Below, piece after piece: positions 13,434-22,085 of a stretch of DNA of 64,000 nt (its first letter is position 1; the number at the start of each line of letters is the position of its first letter). Location of the stretch: assembly GCA_038248855.1 (NCBI GenBank), contig JBBRXA010000006.1, forward strand, positions 29,486-93,485, written 5' to 3'. The position numbers were made by a program, and so were the translations under genes. The DNA comes from SR-FBR-E99 sp038248855 (GTDB lineage Bacteria; Bacteroidota; Bacteroidia; Bacteroidales; VadinHA17). The notes beneath the pieces are model-generated. The model worked only from the letters and a program-made list of their open reading frames with translations, ran no database searches and was not told where the DNA came from.

Positions 13434-15434
13434 ATGGAATTACAGGGAAACCGGGAATCAAAATATGCGAGGAGTCTGATAGAGGCCAGTCTTGATCCGC
13501 TTGTAACGATTAGCGTCAACGGTAAAATTACGGACATGAACGAGGCCCTTGCGAATATCACGGGTCTGACGCGTCAGGATCTGACAGGTACCGACTTCTT
13601 CGATTATTTTACTGAACCCGGGGATGCCCGTGGAGTGTACCGGGAAATATTTGCCAGCGGCTCAGTGGCAGATGCCCCGCTGACAATCCGTCACAAAGAC
13701 GGTAAACTGACAGATGTCCTGTTCAACGGATCGGTTTACAGGGATGATATGGGCAATGTGTCAGGGGTTGTAGTCGTTGCCAGGGATGTCACCGCCCAAA
13801 ACCTCATCTCCTCGGAGTTGACTGAAGCTAAAATAGTTGCTGACCTGGCCAGGGAAATGGCCGAAGAGGCAAAGGGCAAAGCAGAGAGTTTAACTCTCAT
13901 TGCCGAAGGTGCGGTAAAGGCGAAACAGCAGTTTCTGTCAAACATGAGTCACGAGATCCGTACTCCGTTGAATGCCATAATCGGTTTTACAAAGGTGCTG
14001 CTTAAGACAGACCTCTCTGCAACACAACGGGAATATTTATCTGCCATCAAAATGAGCGGTGACTCCCTTATCGTGCTAATTAACGATATTCTCGACCTGG
14101 CAAAAGTCGATGCAGGGAAAATGATCTTCGAGCATGCGCCTTTCAAAATGGCATACTCAATTTCAGCTATGCTTCACCTGTTTGAATCCAGAATCAGGGA
14201 AAAAAACCTGACTTTTGTAAAGGAATATGATGAGAGAATACCTACAGTCCTGCTCGGAGACCCGGTACGACTGCACCAGATTATATTAAATCTTGTTAGC
14301 AATGCTGTCAAATTTACGTCCAGAGGTAAAATAACAGTCAGTGTTCGACTCGTAAGCGAAGATAGTGAGAAAGTAATTGTTGAATTTTCAGTTGCAGATA
14401 CCGGAATAGGCATTCCTGAAAACAAAATAAATAAAGTCTTTGAGAACTTTCAACAGGCATCGAGCACCACCTCGAGGTTATACGGTGGCACCGGGCTCGG
14501 ACTTGCAATCGTGAAACAACTGGTTGAACCCCAGGGTGGCTCAATAAAGGTTACGAGTAAAGTCAATGAAGGATCTGTCTTTAGCTTTACGCTGGGTTTT
14601 CACAAGACTAACGAAAAGCCTGAGGCTGAAAATGAATTACCTGACCTGAAAGCTGAAAACATGAATATAAAGGTCCTGGTTGTCGAAGACATTGCACTGA
14701 ATCAGTTGCTGATGAAAACCGTCCTGGAGGATTTCGGATTTGAAACCGATATTGCTGCAAACGGGAGAATAGCGATTGAGAAAATGAAGTCAGGATCATA
14801 CGATATAGTCCTGATGGATCTGCTGATGCCGGAAATGAACGGATTTGAAGCCACGGAATACATCCGTCACACAATGAATTCCAGGATCCCCATCATCGCC
14901 CTGACTGCCGATGTGACAACGGCGGATCTTGAAAAGTGCACATCGGTTGGAATGAACGATTATGTGCCAAAACCGATTGATGAAAAGAAACTGTACAACA
15001 AAATAGTCGGACTGGTTCTAAGGAACAAAGCCCCCACGGTGAAAAGGGGTGTCCGGACCGAAAAAACGAAATGCACGGACCTTACTTATTTAAGGCAACG
15101 GACTAAGTCCAAACCCGCATTGATGATGGAGATGATTTCGGTATTTCTGGAACAGACACCGCCATTGATCACGGCAATGAACAGGAGCCTCCGGGAAAAA
15201 GCCTGGGACTCACTGTACTCCGAAGTTCATAAAATTATTCCTTCATTTTCCATTATGGGTTTCAATCCCAAGTATGAAAACCTGGCCAGAAAAGTTCAGG
15301 AATATTCAAGAACAGAGCAGAATACGGAAGAAATTCCGGCCATGATCCTGCAGCTTGAGAAGATCAGTTATCAAGCCTGTAAGGAACTGCAGGCTGAGTA
15401 TGACAATATTAAAATGACGACACATGAAAGATAA
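13434..15434 (+). CDS. PAS-containing hybrid histidine kinase with receiver and HPt-like tail
   Basis: 666 residues, no membrane segments, so a cytoplasmic sensor. A PAS domain (about 10-125, ASLDPLVTISVNGKI to VVVARDVTAQ) is followed by a coiled linker, HisKA with the phospho-acceptor in SNMSHEIRTPLNAI, and an HATPase with N box LNLVSNAVKFT, G1 VADTGIGIPEN and G2 GGTGLGLAIV. A receiver domain (VLVVEDIALNQ, phospho-Asp in DIVLMDLLMPEMNG, KPID) comes next. The last 100 residues look like a histidine phosphotransfer domain (EVHKIIPSFSIMG). It could thus run a full phosphorelay and pass phosphate to the response regulator encoded next, whose start overlaps this gene's end by 11 bp. Confidence 0.9.
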   Translation: MELQGNRESKYARSLIEASLDPLVTISVNGKITDMNEALANITGLTRQDLTGTDFFDYFTEPGDARGVYREIFASGSVADAPLTIRHKDGKLTDVLFNGSVYRDDMGNVSGVVVVARDVTAQNLISSELTEAKIVADLAREMAEEAKGKAESLTLIAEGAVKAKQQFLSNMSHEIRTPLNAIIGFTKVLLKTDLSATQREYLSAIKMSGDSLIVLINDILDLAKVDAGKMIFEHAPFKMAYSISAMLHLFESRIREKNLTFVKEYDERIPTVLLGDPVRLHQIILNLVSNAVKFTSRGKITVSVRLVSEDSEKVIVEFSVADTGIGIPENKINKVFENFQQASSTTSRLYGGTGLGLAIVKQLVEPQGGSIKVTSKVNEGSVFSFTLGFHKTNEKPEAENELPDLKAENMNIKVLVVEDIALNQLLMKTVLEDFGFETDIAANGRIAIEKMKSGSYDIVLMDLLMPEMNGFEATEYIRHTMNSRIPIIALTADVTTADLEKCTSVGMNDYVPKPIDEKKLYNKIVGLVLRNKAPTVKRGVRTEKTKCTDLTYLRQRTKSKPALMMEMISVFLEQTPPLITAMNRSLREKAWDSLYSEVHKIIPSFSIMGFNPKYENLARKVQEYSRTEQNTEEIPAMILQLEKISYQACKELQAEYDNIKMTTHER

Positions 15435-15858
15435 AAGCAAAATAAAACTTTTCCTTGTGGATGATGACGCAGTCTTCCTGAAACTGCTTGAAATAGAATT
15501 TATTGAACATTCAAGTTTTAGTATTGAGATTTTTATGACAGGTGAACAATGCATTGCAAACCTGGCACACAATCCGGATGTAATTATTCTGGATTACCAT
15601 CTGGACGGAAATGATAAGAATGCGATGAACGGACTGATTACAATGGACAGGATTAAGGCAGTTAACCCTGGCATTCCGGTAATAATACTGTCTTGTCAGG
15701 ATAAAATTGAGGTGGCTGTAAACTGCATGCATCACGGTGCTCTTGACTATGTGGTGAAAAGTGAAACGGCATTCCTCAGACTGAAGAAGATCATTGAGAC
15801 GCTCTTCCGGCATAAAAAAATGGAGAATGAATTGAACTGGTATATGGAAAGGATGTAG
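15424..15858 (+). CDS. single-domain response regulator
   Basis: 144 residues, a receiver with no output domain. It has the acidic pair in FLVDDDAVFL, phospho-acceptor Asp in VIILDYHLDG, the switch Ser in IILSCQD and the conserved Lys in YVVKSE. A short basic helix (RHKKMENELNWYMERM) ends the chain. It overlaps the hybrid kinase by 11 bp, pointing to translational coupling. A lone receiver downstream of an HPt-bearing kinase suggests it acts by protein contact or as a phosphate shuttle or sink, possibly towards the AraC-type regulator at the head of the operon, which itself has no receiver. Confidence 0.88.
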   Translation: MKDKSKIKLFLVDDDAVFLKLLEIEFIEHSSFSIEIFMTGEQCIANLAHNPDVIILDYHLDGNDKNAMNGLITMDRIKAVNPGIPVIILSCQDKIEVAVNCMHHGALDYVVKSETAFLRLKKIIETLFRHKKMENELNWYMERM

Positions 15859-15862
15859 TGAT

Positions 15863-16246
15863 TTACTCCTTGATAAACCTTTTCATCACAGTGGTCCCCG
15901 GTGTGACGAACCTGATGAAGTAAACTCCCCGGGGAAGCTGACTGACAGGGATACTCAACTGCTCCTGTTTATTGCAGGCTTCTGAGATGTGTTTTTTGCC
16001 CATGACATCAAAGATCTCAATAACAGTTACCGAAGAAATATTTTCAAGGTTCAGGTCTGTTTTGACTGGTACCGGATAGAATTTTATCTTTTCTGCAAGA
16101 TTACGGTTAAGTGAATCGGGGACGGTAACTTTTTCTCCTGAACGGAATCCGGCATAAGACTTCTGTCCAAAGGTGTCAGGCATTAAGAACAATAAGCTGA
16201 TGACGACAATGAATGGCAGGTTGCGATATGACATTGATCGGTTCAT
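15863..16246 (-). CDS. minimal T9SS type A sorting-domain protein
   Basis: 127 residues. After a signal peptide (LPFIVVISLLFLMPDTFGQ) and about 25 linker residues, the rest is a type A T9SS C-terminal sorting domain: FYPVPVKTDLNLE, VIEIFDVMGKK, LPRGVYFIRF and the final MKRFIKE. There is no other domain, so it is a secretion signal with almost no cargo. The family signal directs export through T9SS and cleavage and anchoring by PorU, which is encoded about 26 kb away. It may be a remnant of a larger secreted protein or a genuine miniprotein. It ends 4 bp from the convergent response regulator. Confidence 0.8.
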   Translation of the reverse strand: MNRSMSYRNLPFIVVISLLFLMPDTFGQKSYAGFRSGEKVTVPDSLNRNLAEKIKFYPVPVKTDLNLENISSVTVIEIFDVMGKKHISEACNKQEQLSIPVSQLPRGVYFIRFVTPGTTVMKRFIKE

Positions 16247-16365
16247 TGGTCAACTCCTGAAACAGTCATTTAATTAAGACCTAAAAGTACAATAATTTTT
16301 ATTTCATTCCTTAAAAATATAACTTCGCATCTCCATAATGTTCAAAACCACAAAATAATAACCAC

Positions 16366-18459
16366 GTGAAAAAAATCATCTTCGTCATGATGGTGGCTGG
16401 CCTTGTCCTCGCCTCATGCACTACCAAAAAACAGGTTTCAACGAACCCTTTCTTCTCTGAATGGACAACACCGTTCGGTGTTCCTCCCTTTGACCAGATA
16501 AAGAACGACCATTACATGCCTGCACTGGACTCGGGCATTGCAATTGCCAGGACTGAGATCAGTGCTGTGGCAAACAGCACGGAAGAGCCAACCTTCGTGA
16601 ATACAATAGCTGATTATGATAAGGCCGGTGAACTGCTTACAAAGGTGATGTACGTTTTCGGCAGCCAAACCAGCGCCTTCACCAACGATACCCTCCAGGT
16701 ACTTGAAATGGAGATTGCCCCCAAGGTATCTGCCTTCAGTGATGAGGTTCTTCTCAATGCCAATCTCTTCCAGCGGATCAAAACGGTGTATGATAACCGC
16801 GCATCGGCAACCCTGACTCCCGAGGAAATGTTTATACTTGAGAATCTTTACAAGGATTTTGTTCGCAACGGTGCGCTTCTCAATCCCGCCGACCAGGAGA
16901 CACTCAAGAAACTGAACCAGGAAATATCTGTTCTGGCCGTGAGATTCAGCCAGAATGTGCTTGCAGAGACCAATGATTTCAAACTTGTCATTGATAACGA
17001 AGCAGACCTAAAGGGGCTTCCCGAAAATGTAATTGCCGGTGCTGCTGAAATGGCCAGGCAGGACAGCCTTGAAGGAAAATGGATCTTCACCACGCAGAAG
17101 CCGAGCATGCTTCCCTTCCTGACATATGCGGAAAACCGCGACCTGAGAAAAACGCTGTTTGCGGCTTATAATTCGAAGGGTAACAGGAATAATAAGAATG
17201 ACAACAAGCAGCTTCTTGCAGATATAATGCGTCTTCGCGCCGACAGGGCAAAGCTGCTTGGATATAAGTCTCATGCAGACCTGAACCTTGAAAACCGCAT
17301 GGCCAAGACCCCTGCCAATGTATTTGCTCTTCTTGATAAGCTTTGGGTACCAGCTCTGAAGGTTGCTGGCAATGAACGTGATGAGATGCAGAAGATCATT
17401 GACCGTGAGGGGGGGGGATTCAAACTTGAATCATCTGACTGGTGGTACTATGCCGAAAAGCTGCGCAAGGAAAAATACAATCTTGACGACAATGAACTGA
17501 GGCCCTATTTCAGCCTTGACAATGTACTCAACGGGGTGTTCACTGTTTCCACAAAGCTTTACGGTATTACTTTCACGCCTGTAGCCTCAATTCCGCTGCC
17601 TCATAAGGATGCCAGGGCCTATGAAGTCAAGGAAGCCGACGGAAGCCACCTCGGTGTTCTGTACATGGATTTCTTCCCACGTGAGAGCAAGGGCCAGGGC
17701 GCCTGGTGCGGCGGTTACCGCGATCATAAATGGGTAGACGGCAAGGAGATAACTCCTGTTATTACAACGGTATTTAACTTTACCACTCCTTCGGGTGACA
17801 CTCCCTCACTTCTCAGCTTCGACGAAGTCGAGACTTTGTTCCACGAATTCGGCCATGCGCTCCAGAGCCTCTTCTCTGAAAACAGGTACTCGACTACCTT
17901 CGCACCCATGGATATGATAGAACTGCCGTCGCAGATAATGGAACATTGGGCAACAGAACCTGAAGTACTGAATATGTACGCCAAAAATTACAAGACCGGT
18001 GAGGTTATACCTGCCGAACTTGTCGGGAAAATAAAGAACAGCAGCTATTTCAACACAGGCTTCATAAATGTTGAGCTTCTTGCAGCATCGATGCTCGATA
18101 TGGCTTACCATTCACTGGAAACTCCGGTGAGCATTGAAGTCGGGCAATTCGAAACGGATTATCTTGTTAAGATAGGCCTGATGAAAGAGATAGAACCAAG
18201 GTACCACAGCACTTACTTCACTCATATTGTGGGCGGCTATGATGCAGGTTATTATTGCTACACCTGGGCGGCAGTGCTTGACAATGACGCCTTTGGGGCT
18301 TTTCAGGAAAAGGGCATCTTCGATAAGGCCACTGCAGATTCATTCCGTAATAACATCCTGGAACCGATGGGCATCACTGACGGAGAGCAGAGTTATATCA
18401 GGTTCCGCGGACGCGAACCTAAAATAGATGCAATACTGAAGAACAGGGGACTGAACTGA
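16366..18459 (+). CDS. dcp: M3 family peptidyl-dipeptidase, lipoprotein-like
   Basis: 697 residues from a GTG start (Val codon followed by KKIIF). An N-terminal hydrophobic stretch ends in the lipobox VLASCTT, so the enzyme is probably lipid-anchored in the periplasm, as for Bacteroidetes Dcp. The zinc site is H493-EFGH-497 in TLFHEFGHALQ with the third ligand in the following helix (MIELPSQIMEHW). Family members remove C-terminal dipeptides. Lengths and the PNVI-type N-domain fit M3 Dcp/oligopeptidase A. A strong terminator follows directly. No operon partners. Confidence 0.9.
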   Translation: MKKIIFVMMVAGLVLASCTTKKQVSTNPFFSEWTTPFGVPPFDQIKNDHYMPALDSGIAIARTEISAVANSTEEPTFVNTIADYDKAGELLTKVMYVFGSQTSAFTNDTLQVLEMEIAPKVSAFSDEVLLNANLFQRIKTVYDNRASATLTPEEMFILENLYKDFVRNGALLNPADQETLKKLNQEISVLAVRFSQNVLAETNDFKLVIDNEADLKGLPENVIAGAAEMARQDSLEGKWIFTTQKPSMLPFLTYAENRDLRKTLFAAYNSKGNRNNKNDNKQLLADIMRLRADRAKLLGYKSHADLNLENRMAKTPANVFALLDKLWVPALKVAGNERDEMQKIIDREGGGFKLESSDWWYYAEKLRKEKYNLDDNELRPYFSLDNVLNGVFTVSTKLYGITFTPVASIPLPHKDARAYEVKEADGSHLGVLYMDFFPRESKGQGAWCGGYRDHKWVDGKEITPVITTVFNFTTPSGDTPSLLSFDEVETLFHEFGHALQSLFSENRYSTTFAPMDMIELPSQIMEHWATEPEVLNMYAKNYKTGEVIPAELVGKIKNSSYFNTGFINVELLAASMLDMAYHSLETPVSIEVGQFETDYLVKIGLMKEIEPRYHSTYFTHIVGGYDAGYYCYTWAAVLDNDAFGAFQEKGIFDKATADSFRNNILEPMGITDGEQSYIRFRGREPKIDAILKNRGLN

Positions 18460-18477
18460 TTCCTTAACCGTAATATC

Positions 18478-18507
18478 TGAGAGCCGCCATTGTGCGGCTC
18501 TTTTTTT
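18478..18507 (+). terminator. rho-independent terminator of dcp
   Basis: AGAGCCGC (18480-18487) and GCGGCTCT (18494-18501) form a perfect 8-bp stem around CATTGT, followed by seven T residues. It lies 20 bp after the stop codon. Confidence 0.9.
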
Positions 18508-18799
18508 AAATTCTGCCTTTTTTGTAAATAGGGGAGATGTACCTGCGCCAGAAACCAAATCTTGAGAGGGATGTGAATTCAATCATATACCTGAAAGGCT
18601 TGAAGCGCTGGATCTAATGGATGATGAGGTAAACTGGCCTCATCGGCTACCCAGCCTGCCGCCGAAGCTGCATTTCCGGTGCCGGAAATGTAATATACTG
18701 CCAGTGAAGAAAAATCACAAGTCATTGGCTGGAGTTTTGACCATATCTAAGATATGGTGTTTTCCTGACAAATTTTTCCGTTTTAATATCTTTGTGCCA
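18508..18799. other. intergenic region ahead of rlmN with two palindromes
   Basis: The rlmN frame is open through part of this region, but the translation (proline- and basic-rich, no family likeness) looks non-coding. Two perfect inverted repeats stand out: CATTTCCGG-TG-CCGGAAATG at 18671-18690 and CCATATCT-A-AGATATGG at 18741-18757. The -7 element TATCTTTG (18787-18794) ends 5 nt before the rlmN ATG. Confidence 0.6.
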
Positions 18800-19846
18800 A
18801 TGAACAGCCATAAAAGTAAAATACCGATTGCAGGCATGGACCTCGCCACACTGGTCCAGGAACTGGAAATGATGGGGACTGACCCGCGTTACGGACGCAG
18901 ATTGCTGTACTGGATATACAGGAGACGAATCGGTTCCTTCGATATGATAAACGATATTCCCCGTGATGTGATTTCGCAGTTGACTGAAAACTTCACGACC
19001 GGCATCTCTGAACCTGTATCATCCTCAGCATCCGCCGACGGTTCTGTCAAATATCTCTTTCAGACCGGATCCGAAATGCTGCACGAGGCAGTATATTTGC
19101 CTGAAGGTAAGCGCCACACAGTATGCATATCAGTTCAGGCGGGATGCCGGATGGGGTGCAGGTTCTGCGCTACCGGACAGAACGGATGGAAAGGAAACCT
19201 GACAGCTGGAGAAATTATAAACCAGGTAATCAGCCTGCCACATAACGTTACCCACGTGGTAATGATGGGCATGGGTGAACCCGGTGATAACATTGACGAA
19301 GTAATAAGAGCCTGCGCTGTTCTGACCGCCGAATGGGGACTGGCTGTCGGAAGGAGCAAGGTTACAGTATCGACGGTCGGGGTGTTGCCGTCGGTTACCC
19401 GGCTGCTTAACGAAACGGACTGCAACATTACCCTGAGCCTGCATTCTCCTTTCCCCGCAGAACGAACAGCCGTAATACCTGCCGAAGCCAGATGGCCATT
19501 TGAGAAAACCCTCGGTCTCATGAAAAGCTTCAGTGCCCGCCGCAACAGGAGGTTTACAGTTGCCTATGTGATGATAAGGGGCGTCAATGACTCAGATGTT
19601 CATCTTGAGGCTCTTAAAATGCTGCTTTCCGGAACCGGCATCCGGGTTAACCTTCTCCCTTACCATCCCGTTACAGGAGACAGCAATGTCAGCTCAGACG
19701 CTGTAACAATGTCAAGATTCAAACATCTGCTTGTAACCTCCGGAATCGGGGCTTCTGTCCGGAAGTCAAGGGGTGCGGACATTGCAGCAGCATGCGGTAT
19801 GCTGGCCGTGAATGCCTCAAACAGTAAAACACAATTTATAAGTTAA
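18800..19846 (+). CDS. rlmN: 23S rRNA m2A2503 / tRNA m2A37 methyltransferase
   Basis: 348 residues from the ATG at 18800; an in-frame upstream extension lacks family likeness. It is a radical SAM enzyme with the CxxxCxxC cluster at C116, C120, C123 (QAGCRMGCRFCATG), the GMGEP glycine motif (MMGMGEPGDN) and the C-terminal methyl-carrying cysteine C332 in RKSRGADIAAACG. The N-terminal helical domain (YGRRLLYWIYRRRI) binds RNA. RlmN methylates C2 of A2503 in 23S rRNA and A37 of some tRNAs. The promoter box lies so close to the ATG that the mRNA should be leaderless. Confidence 0.93.
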   Translation: MNSHKSKIPIAGMDLATLVQELEMMGTDPRYGRRLLYWIYRRRIGSFDMINDIPRDVISQLTENFTTGISEPVSSSASADGSVKYLFQTGSEMLHEAVYLPEGKRHTVCISVQAGCRMGCRFCATGQNGWKGNLTAGEIINQVISLPHNVTHVVMMGMGEPGDNIDEVIRACAVLTAEWGLAVGRSKVTVSTVGVLPSVTRLLNETDCNITLSLHSPFPAERTAVIPAEARWPFEKTLGLMKSFSARRNRRFTVAYVMIRGVNDSDVHLEALKMLLSGTGIRVNLLPYHPVTGDSNVSSDAVTMSRFKHLLVTSGIGASVRKSRGADIAAACGMLAVNASNSKTQFIS

Positions 19847-19848
19847 AT

Positions 19849-20382
19849 TCAGGCTGAGGCCGGATTTATAATCTGGTACATCAACTCGCTGACAAACAGA
19901 CCGTTAAGTCTTATCCATTCCTTTTTTTCTGCGCATGGGCCAAATCCGTGATTTCTAAACAGCCTTATGCTCTCCTCATTGTCACTGAGTATGTTGCACC
20001 AGAGCTGATGGAGCCGGAGGGTCTCAAATGCATATTTTATAAGGCAGGCCATGGCCGCAGATGCATACCCTTTATGACGGTCAGCCTCGTCGGCTACAAG
20101 AATTCCAACCCCGGCCCTGAGATGAAAGTGGTCAAAGTCGAAAAGGTCAATGGTGCCCACAGTCCTCTGTTCCCCGTGGATATCGATCATTAGCCTCAGC
20201 TGTCCTGTCTCGAAAAGACTCTTGTGGGATCCTGCTATATAGTTTTTGAGAACGAACCTGGAATAGGGAGCCAGGGTGTTGCTGAGCCTCCAGTTGGACT
20301 CTTCGTTTTCCCATTTGTAAAGCAGTTCCAGATCTTCAGGTTCCACAGCTCTCAACCTGACAATGTCATCTCCGAGGATCAT
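19849..20382 (-). CDS. GNAT family N-acetyltransferase
   Basis: 177 residues, close to the RimJ/SpeG-like subgroup. It begins with IVRLRAVEPEDLELLYKWEN, has the acetyl-CoA loop around RHKGYASAAMA and the terminal HQLWCNILSDNEESIRLFRNHGF. The substrate cannot be told; members acetylate N-terminal amines, polyamines or antibiotics. Its start overlaps the stop of the PD40 gene at 20379 by 4 bp (ATGA), so it is the last gene of that minus-strand run. It ends 2 bp from the convergent rlmN. Confidence 0.88.
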   Translation of the reverse strand: MILGDDIVRLRAVEPEDLELLYKWENEESNWRLSNTLAPYSRFVLKNYIAGSHKSLFETGQLRLMIDIHGEQRTVGTIDLFDFDHFHLRAGVGILVADEADRHKGYASAAMACLIKYAFETLRLHQLWCNILSDNEESIRLFRNHGFGPCAEKKEWIRLNGLFVSELMYQIINPASA

Positions 20383-22031
20383 TCCCTGTAGACTTTCTTG
20401 ACGAAAATGTCGGTAGGATATCCTATTCTGAGCAGCCTTTCCTTTTCGGCATAGGCTTCCTCCAGGGTGTTAAACTGCCCGGTTGTATACCTGAAGAACC
20501 GGTCAAGTCCGTTGTAGAACACCCTTATAACAGCATGTTTAAAATAGGCCGGATCTACAGGGTTGTAAAGAGCCATTACCTGCACTGTATAATATAGAAT
20601 GTCAGGATCTGCCTCATCAGTGGAAAGTACGTCTCTCATGATCAGGTCCCTGATGAGGGTTGACGAGTCGGTGATCGTAATGTAGGGGAGGCTGTCAAGG
20701 TTAAAGCTTATTGTTGCAACCGGACCTTCTGCAATTGTGTCCAGTACACGTTCATCAGGGAGGGTATTGAAAGTAACCAGGACGATTTCCTTCTTTTTGT
20801 ATCCTGTCATCAGGGAATAAAAACCGTAGCCGCCGTTATCAACAGGCTGGTATCCCAGGTCGTCATCCGTAGTACTCAGCGGATAACCCATATTTTCAGG
20901 CTTGCTCCACCCGCCTGACCCCAGTCTCGAAATGAAAAAATCATATCCGCCCATTGAACCGTGACCTTCTGAGCTGAATGTCAGCACCATGCCGTCTTTT
21001 CCGATGAACGGTGTCTCTTCATTAAAAGGTGTGTTAACAGTGTTTCCCAGGTTTGCAGCCACTCCCCATTCGCCGAGAGCATCTTTTTCTGACAGCCATA
21101 AATCCAGCTCCCCGAGGGACCCTTCGCGGTTACTTGTAAAATAGAGTTTATTTCCGTCGGGTGATACCGAAGCGTGTGACTCGTAAAACTTTGTGTTGAT
21201 ATTCCGGTTCAGTTTTGTGACAGGCATCCATTTTCCTTCAGCAAACCTGGTGACATAAATATTACCGTCAAAATTGTCATTCTTGAAAAGATAAAGCTCT
21301 GTCCCGTCACTGTTCAGTGATGTTGTGTGGCAGTCTGTGCCTATTTCAGCTTCGGCGGTAATATCCATCGGGGTGCCCCAGCTGGTGCCCTCCTTCATGG
21401 TAATAAAAACGACGCTTTCAAGACCCCTGCGTTCGGTGTAAGCCATTGTCTGACCGTCAAAGCTGACAACAGGCCTGTCATTTACAGATCCCTGGTTGAT
21501 ATATTCTTTTAACGGATTAATGATAACATTAACCGGCGACTTCATCTTTTCAGATGCAACGTTGCATGCCTGAATCTGCTGATCAATGAAATCCCGGTTC
21601 TTCATCTCACCTGCCCCGGAGAGAAGTCCCTGGAACATGCTGTAAGTCATCATTGCACTGTCAAGCTTATTTGCAATCCGGTAAGAGTTACCGAGGGAGA
21701 AATATGCATCAAGGGGAGCCCTCTTTTCCTTGAGCAGATTGCTCCGGGAATCATAACTGGCATTCTCTACGGATGTTTCCAGAAAAGGAATAGCTTTGGG
21801 CTTTTCATCAAAAATATTAAGGTAACAGTTCCCGATTTTATACTTAATGTTTGAATTGTTCGGAATCAGTTCGTTCAGAATAAGGTAGAGAGGATTGGCA
21901 AGTTCAAATTCCCCGTAAAGGTAGTGTGACTCCGCCTCAAGCCAGATCGCCTTCAGTTCGCTTTTCTTCTGTCCGTTCAGCGGCATAAAAAGCAGGAATG
22001 CCGTCAGTATGATAATTCCCCTTCTTCCCAT
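20379..22031 (-). CDS. TPR and PD40 beta-propeller protein with SPOR-like C-terminus
   Basis: 550 residues with a signal peptide (IIILTAFLLFMPLNGQ). TPR-like helices cover about 25-165 (YGEFELANPLYLILNEL, IKYKIGNCYLNI). PD40 propeller repeats follow, each with S-DG-LYF-SNR-type signatures (VSPDGNKLYFTSNREGSLGELDLWLSE is one of them in part; GSMGGYDFFIS is another). The last 75 residues (YYTVQVMAL, then FNTLEEAYAEKERLLRIGY) look like a SPOR domain, which in other proteins binds denuded peptidoglycan. It is the third of three tandem paralogues. TPR plus PD40 is the front part of T9SS PorE, but the OmpA domain is missing. Confidence 0.8.
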   Translation of the reverse strand: MGRRGIIILTAFLLFMPLNGQKKSELKAIWLEAESHYLYGEFELANPLYLILNELIPNNSNIKYKIGNCYLNIFDEKPKAIPFLETSVENASYDSRSNLLKEKRAPLDAYFSLGNSYRIANKLDSAMMTYSMFQGLLSGAGEMKNRDFIDQQIQACNVASEKMKSPVNVIINPLKEYINQGSVNDRPVVSFDGQTMAYTERRGLESVVFITMKEGTSWGTPMDITAEAEIGTDCHTTSLNSDGTELYLFKNDNFDGNIYVTRFAEGKWMPVTKLNRNINTKFYESHASVSPDGNKLYFTSNREGSLGELDLWLSEKDALGEWGVAANLGNTVNTPFNEETPFIGKDGMVLTFSSEGHGSMGGYDFFISRLGSGGWSKPENMGYPLSTTDDDLGYQPVDNGGYGFYSLMTGYKKKEIVLVTFNTLPDERVLDTIAEGPVATISFNLDSLPYITITDSSTLIRDLIMRDVLSTDEADPDILYYTVQVMALYNPVDPAYFKHAVIRVFYNGLDRFFRYTTGQFNTLEEAYAEKERLLRIGYPTDIFVKKVYRE

Positions 22032-22085
22032 TTTTATTTTTTCATTTCGGATTTTTCCCCTGCCGCAGAGCAGGTTATATGCTTT

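Noticed and set aside
16366..18459. Cytoplasmic oligopeptidase A
   Set aside because: The N-terminal lipobox points to an exported, lipid-anchored Dcp-type enzyme instead.
18617..18799. 61-residue N-terminal extension of RlmN
   Set aside because: It runs across palindromes and the -7 element and does not resemble RlmN; the ATG at 18800 gives the family's normal start.
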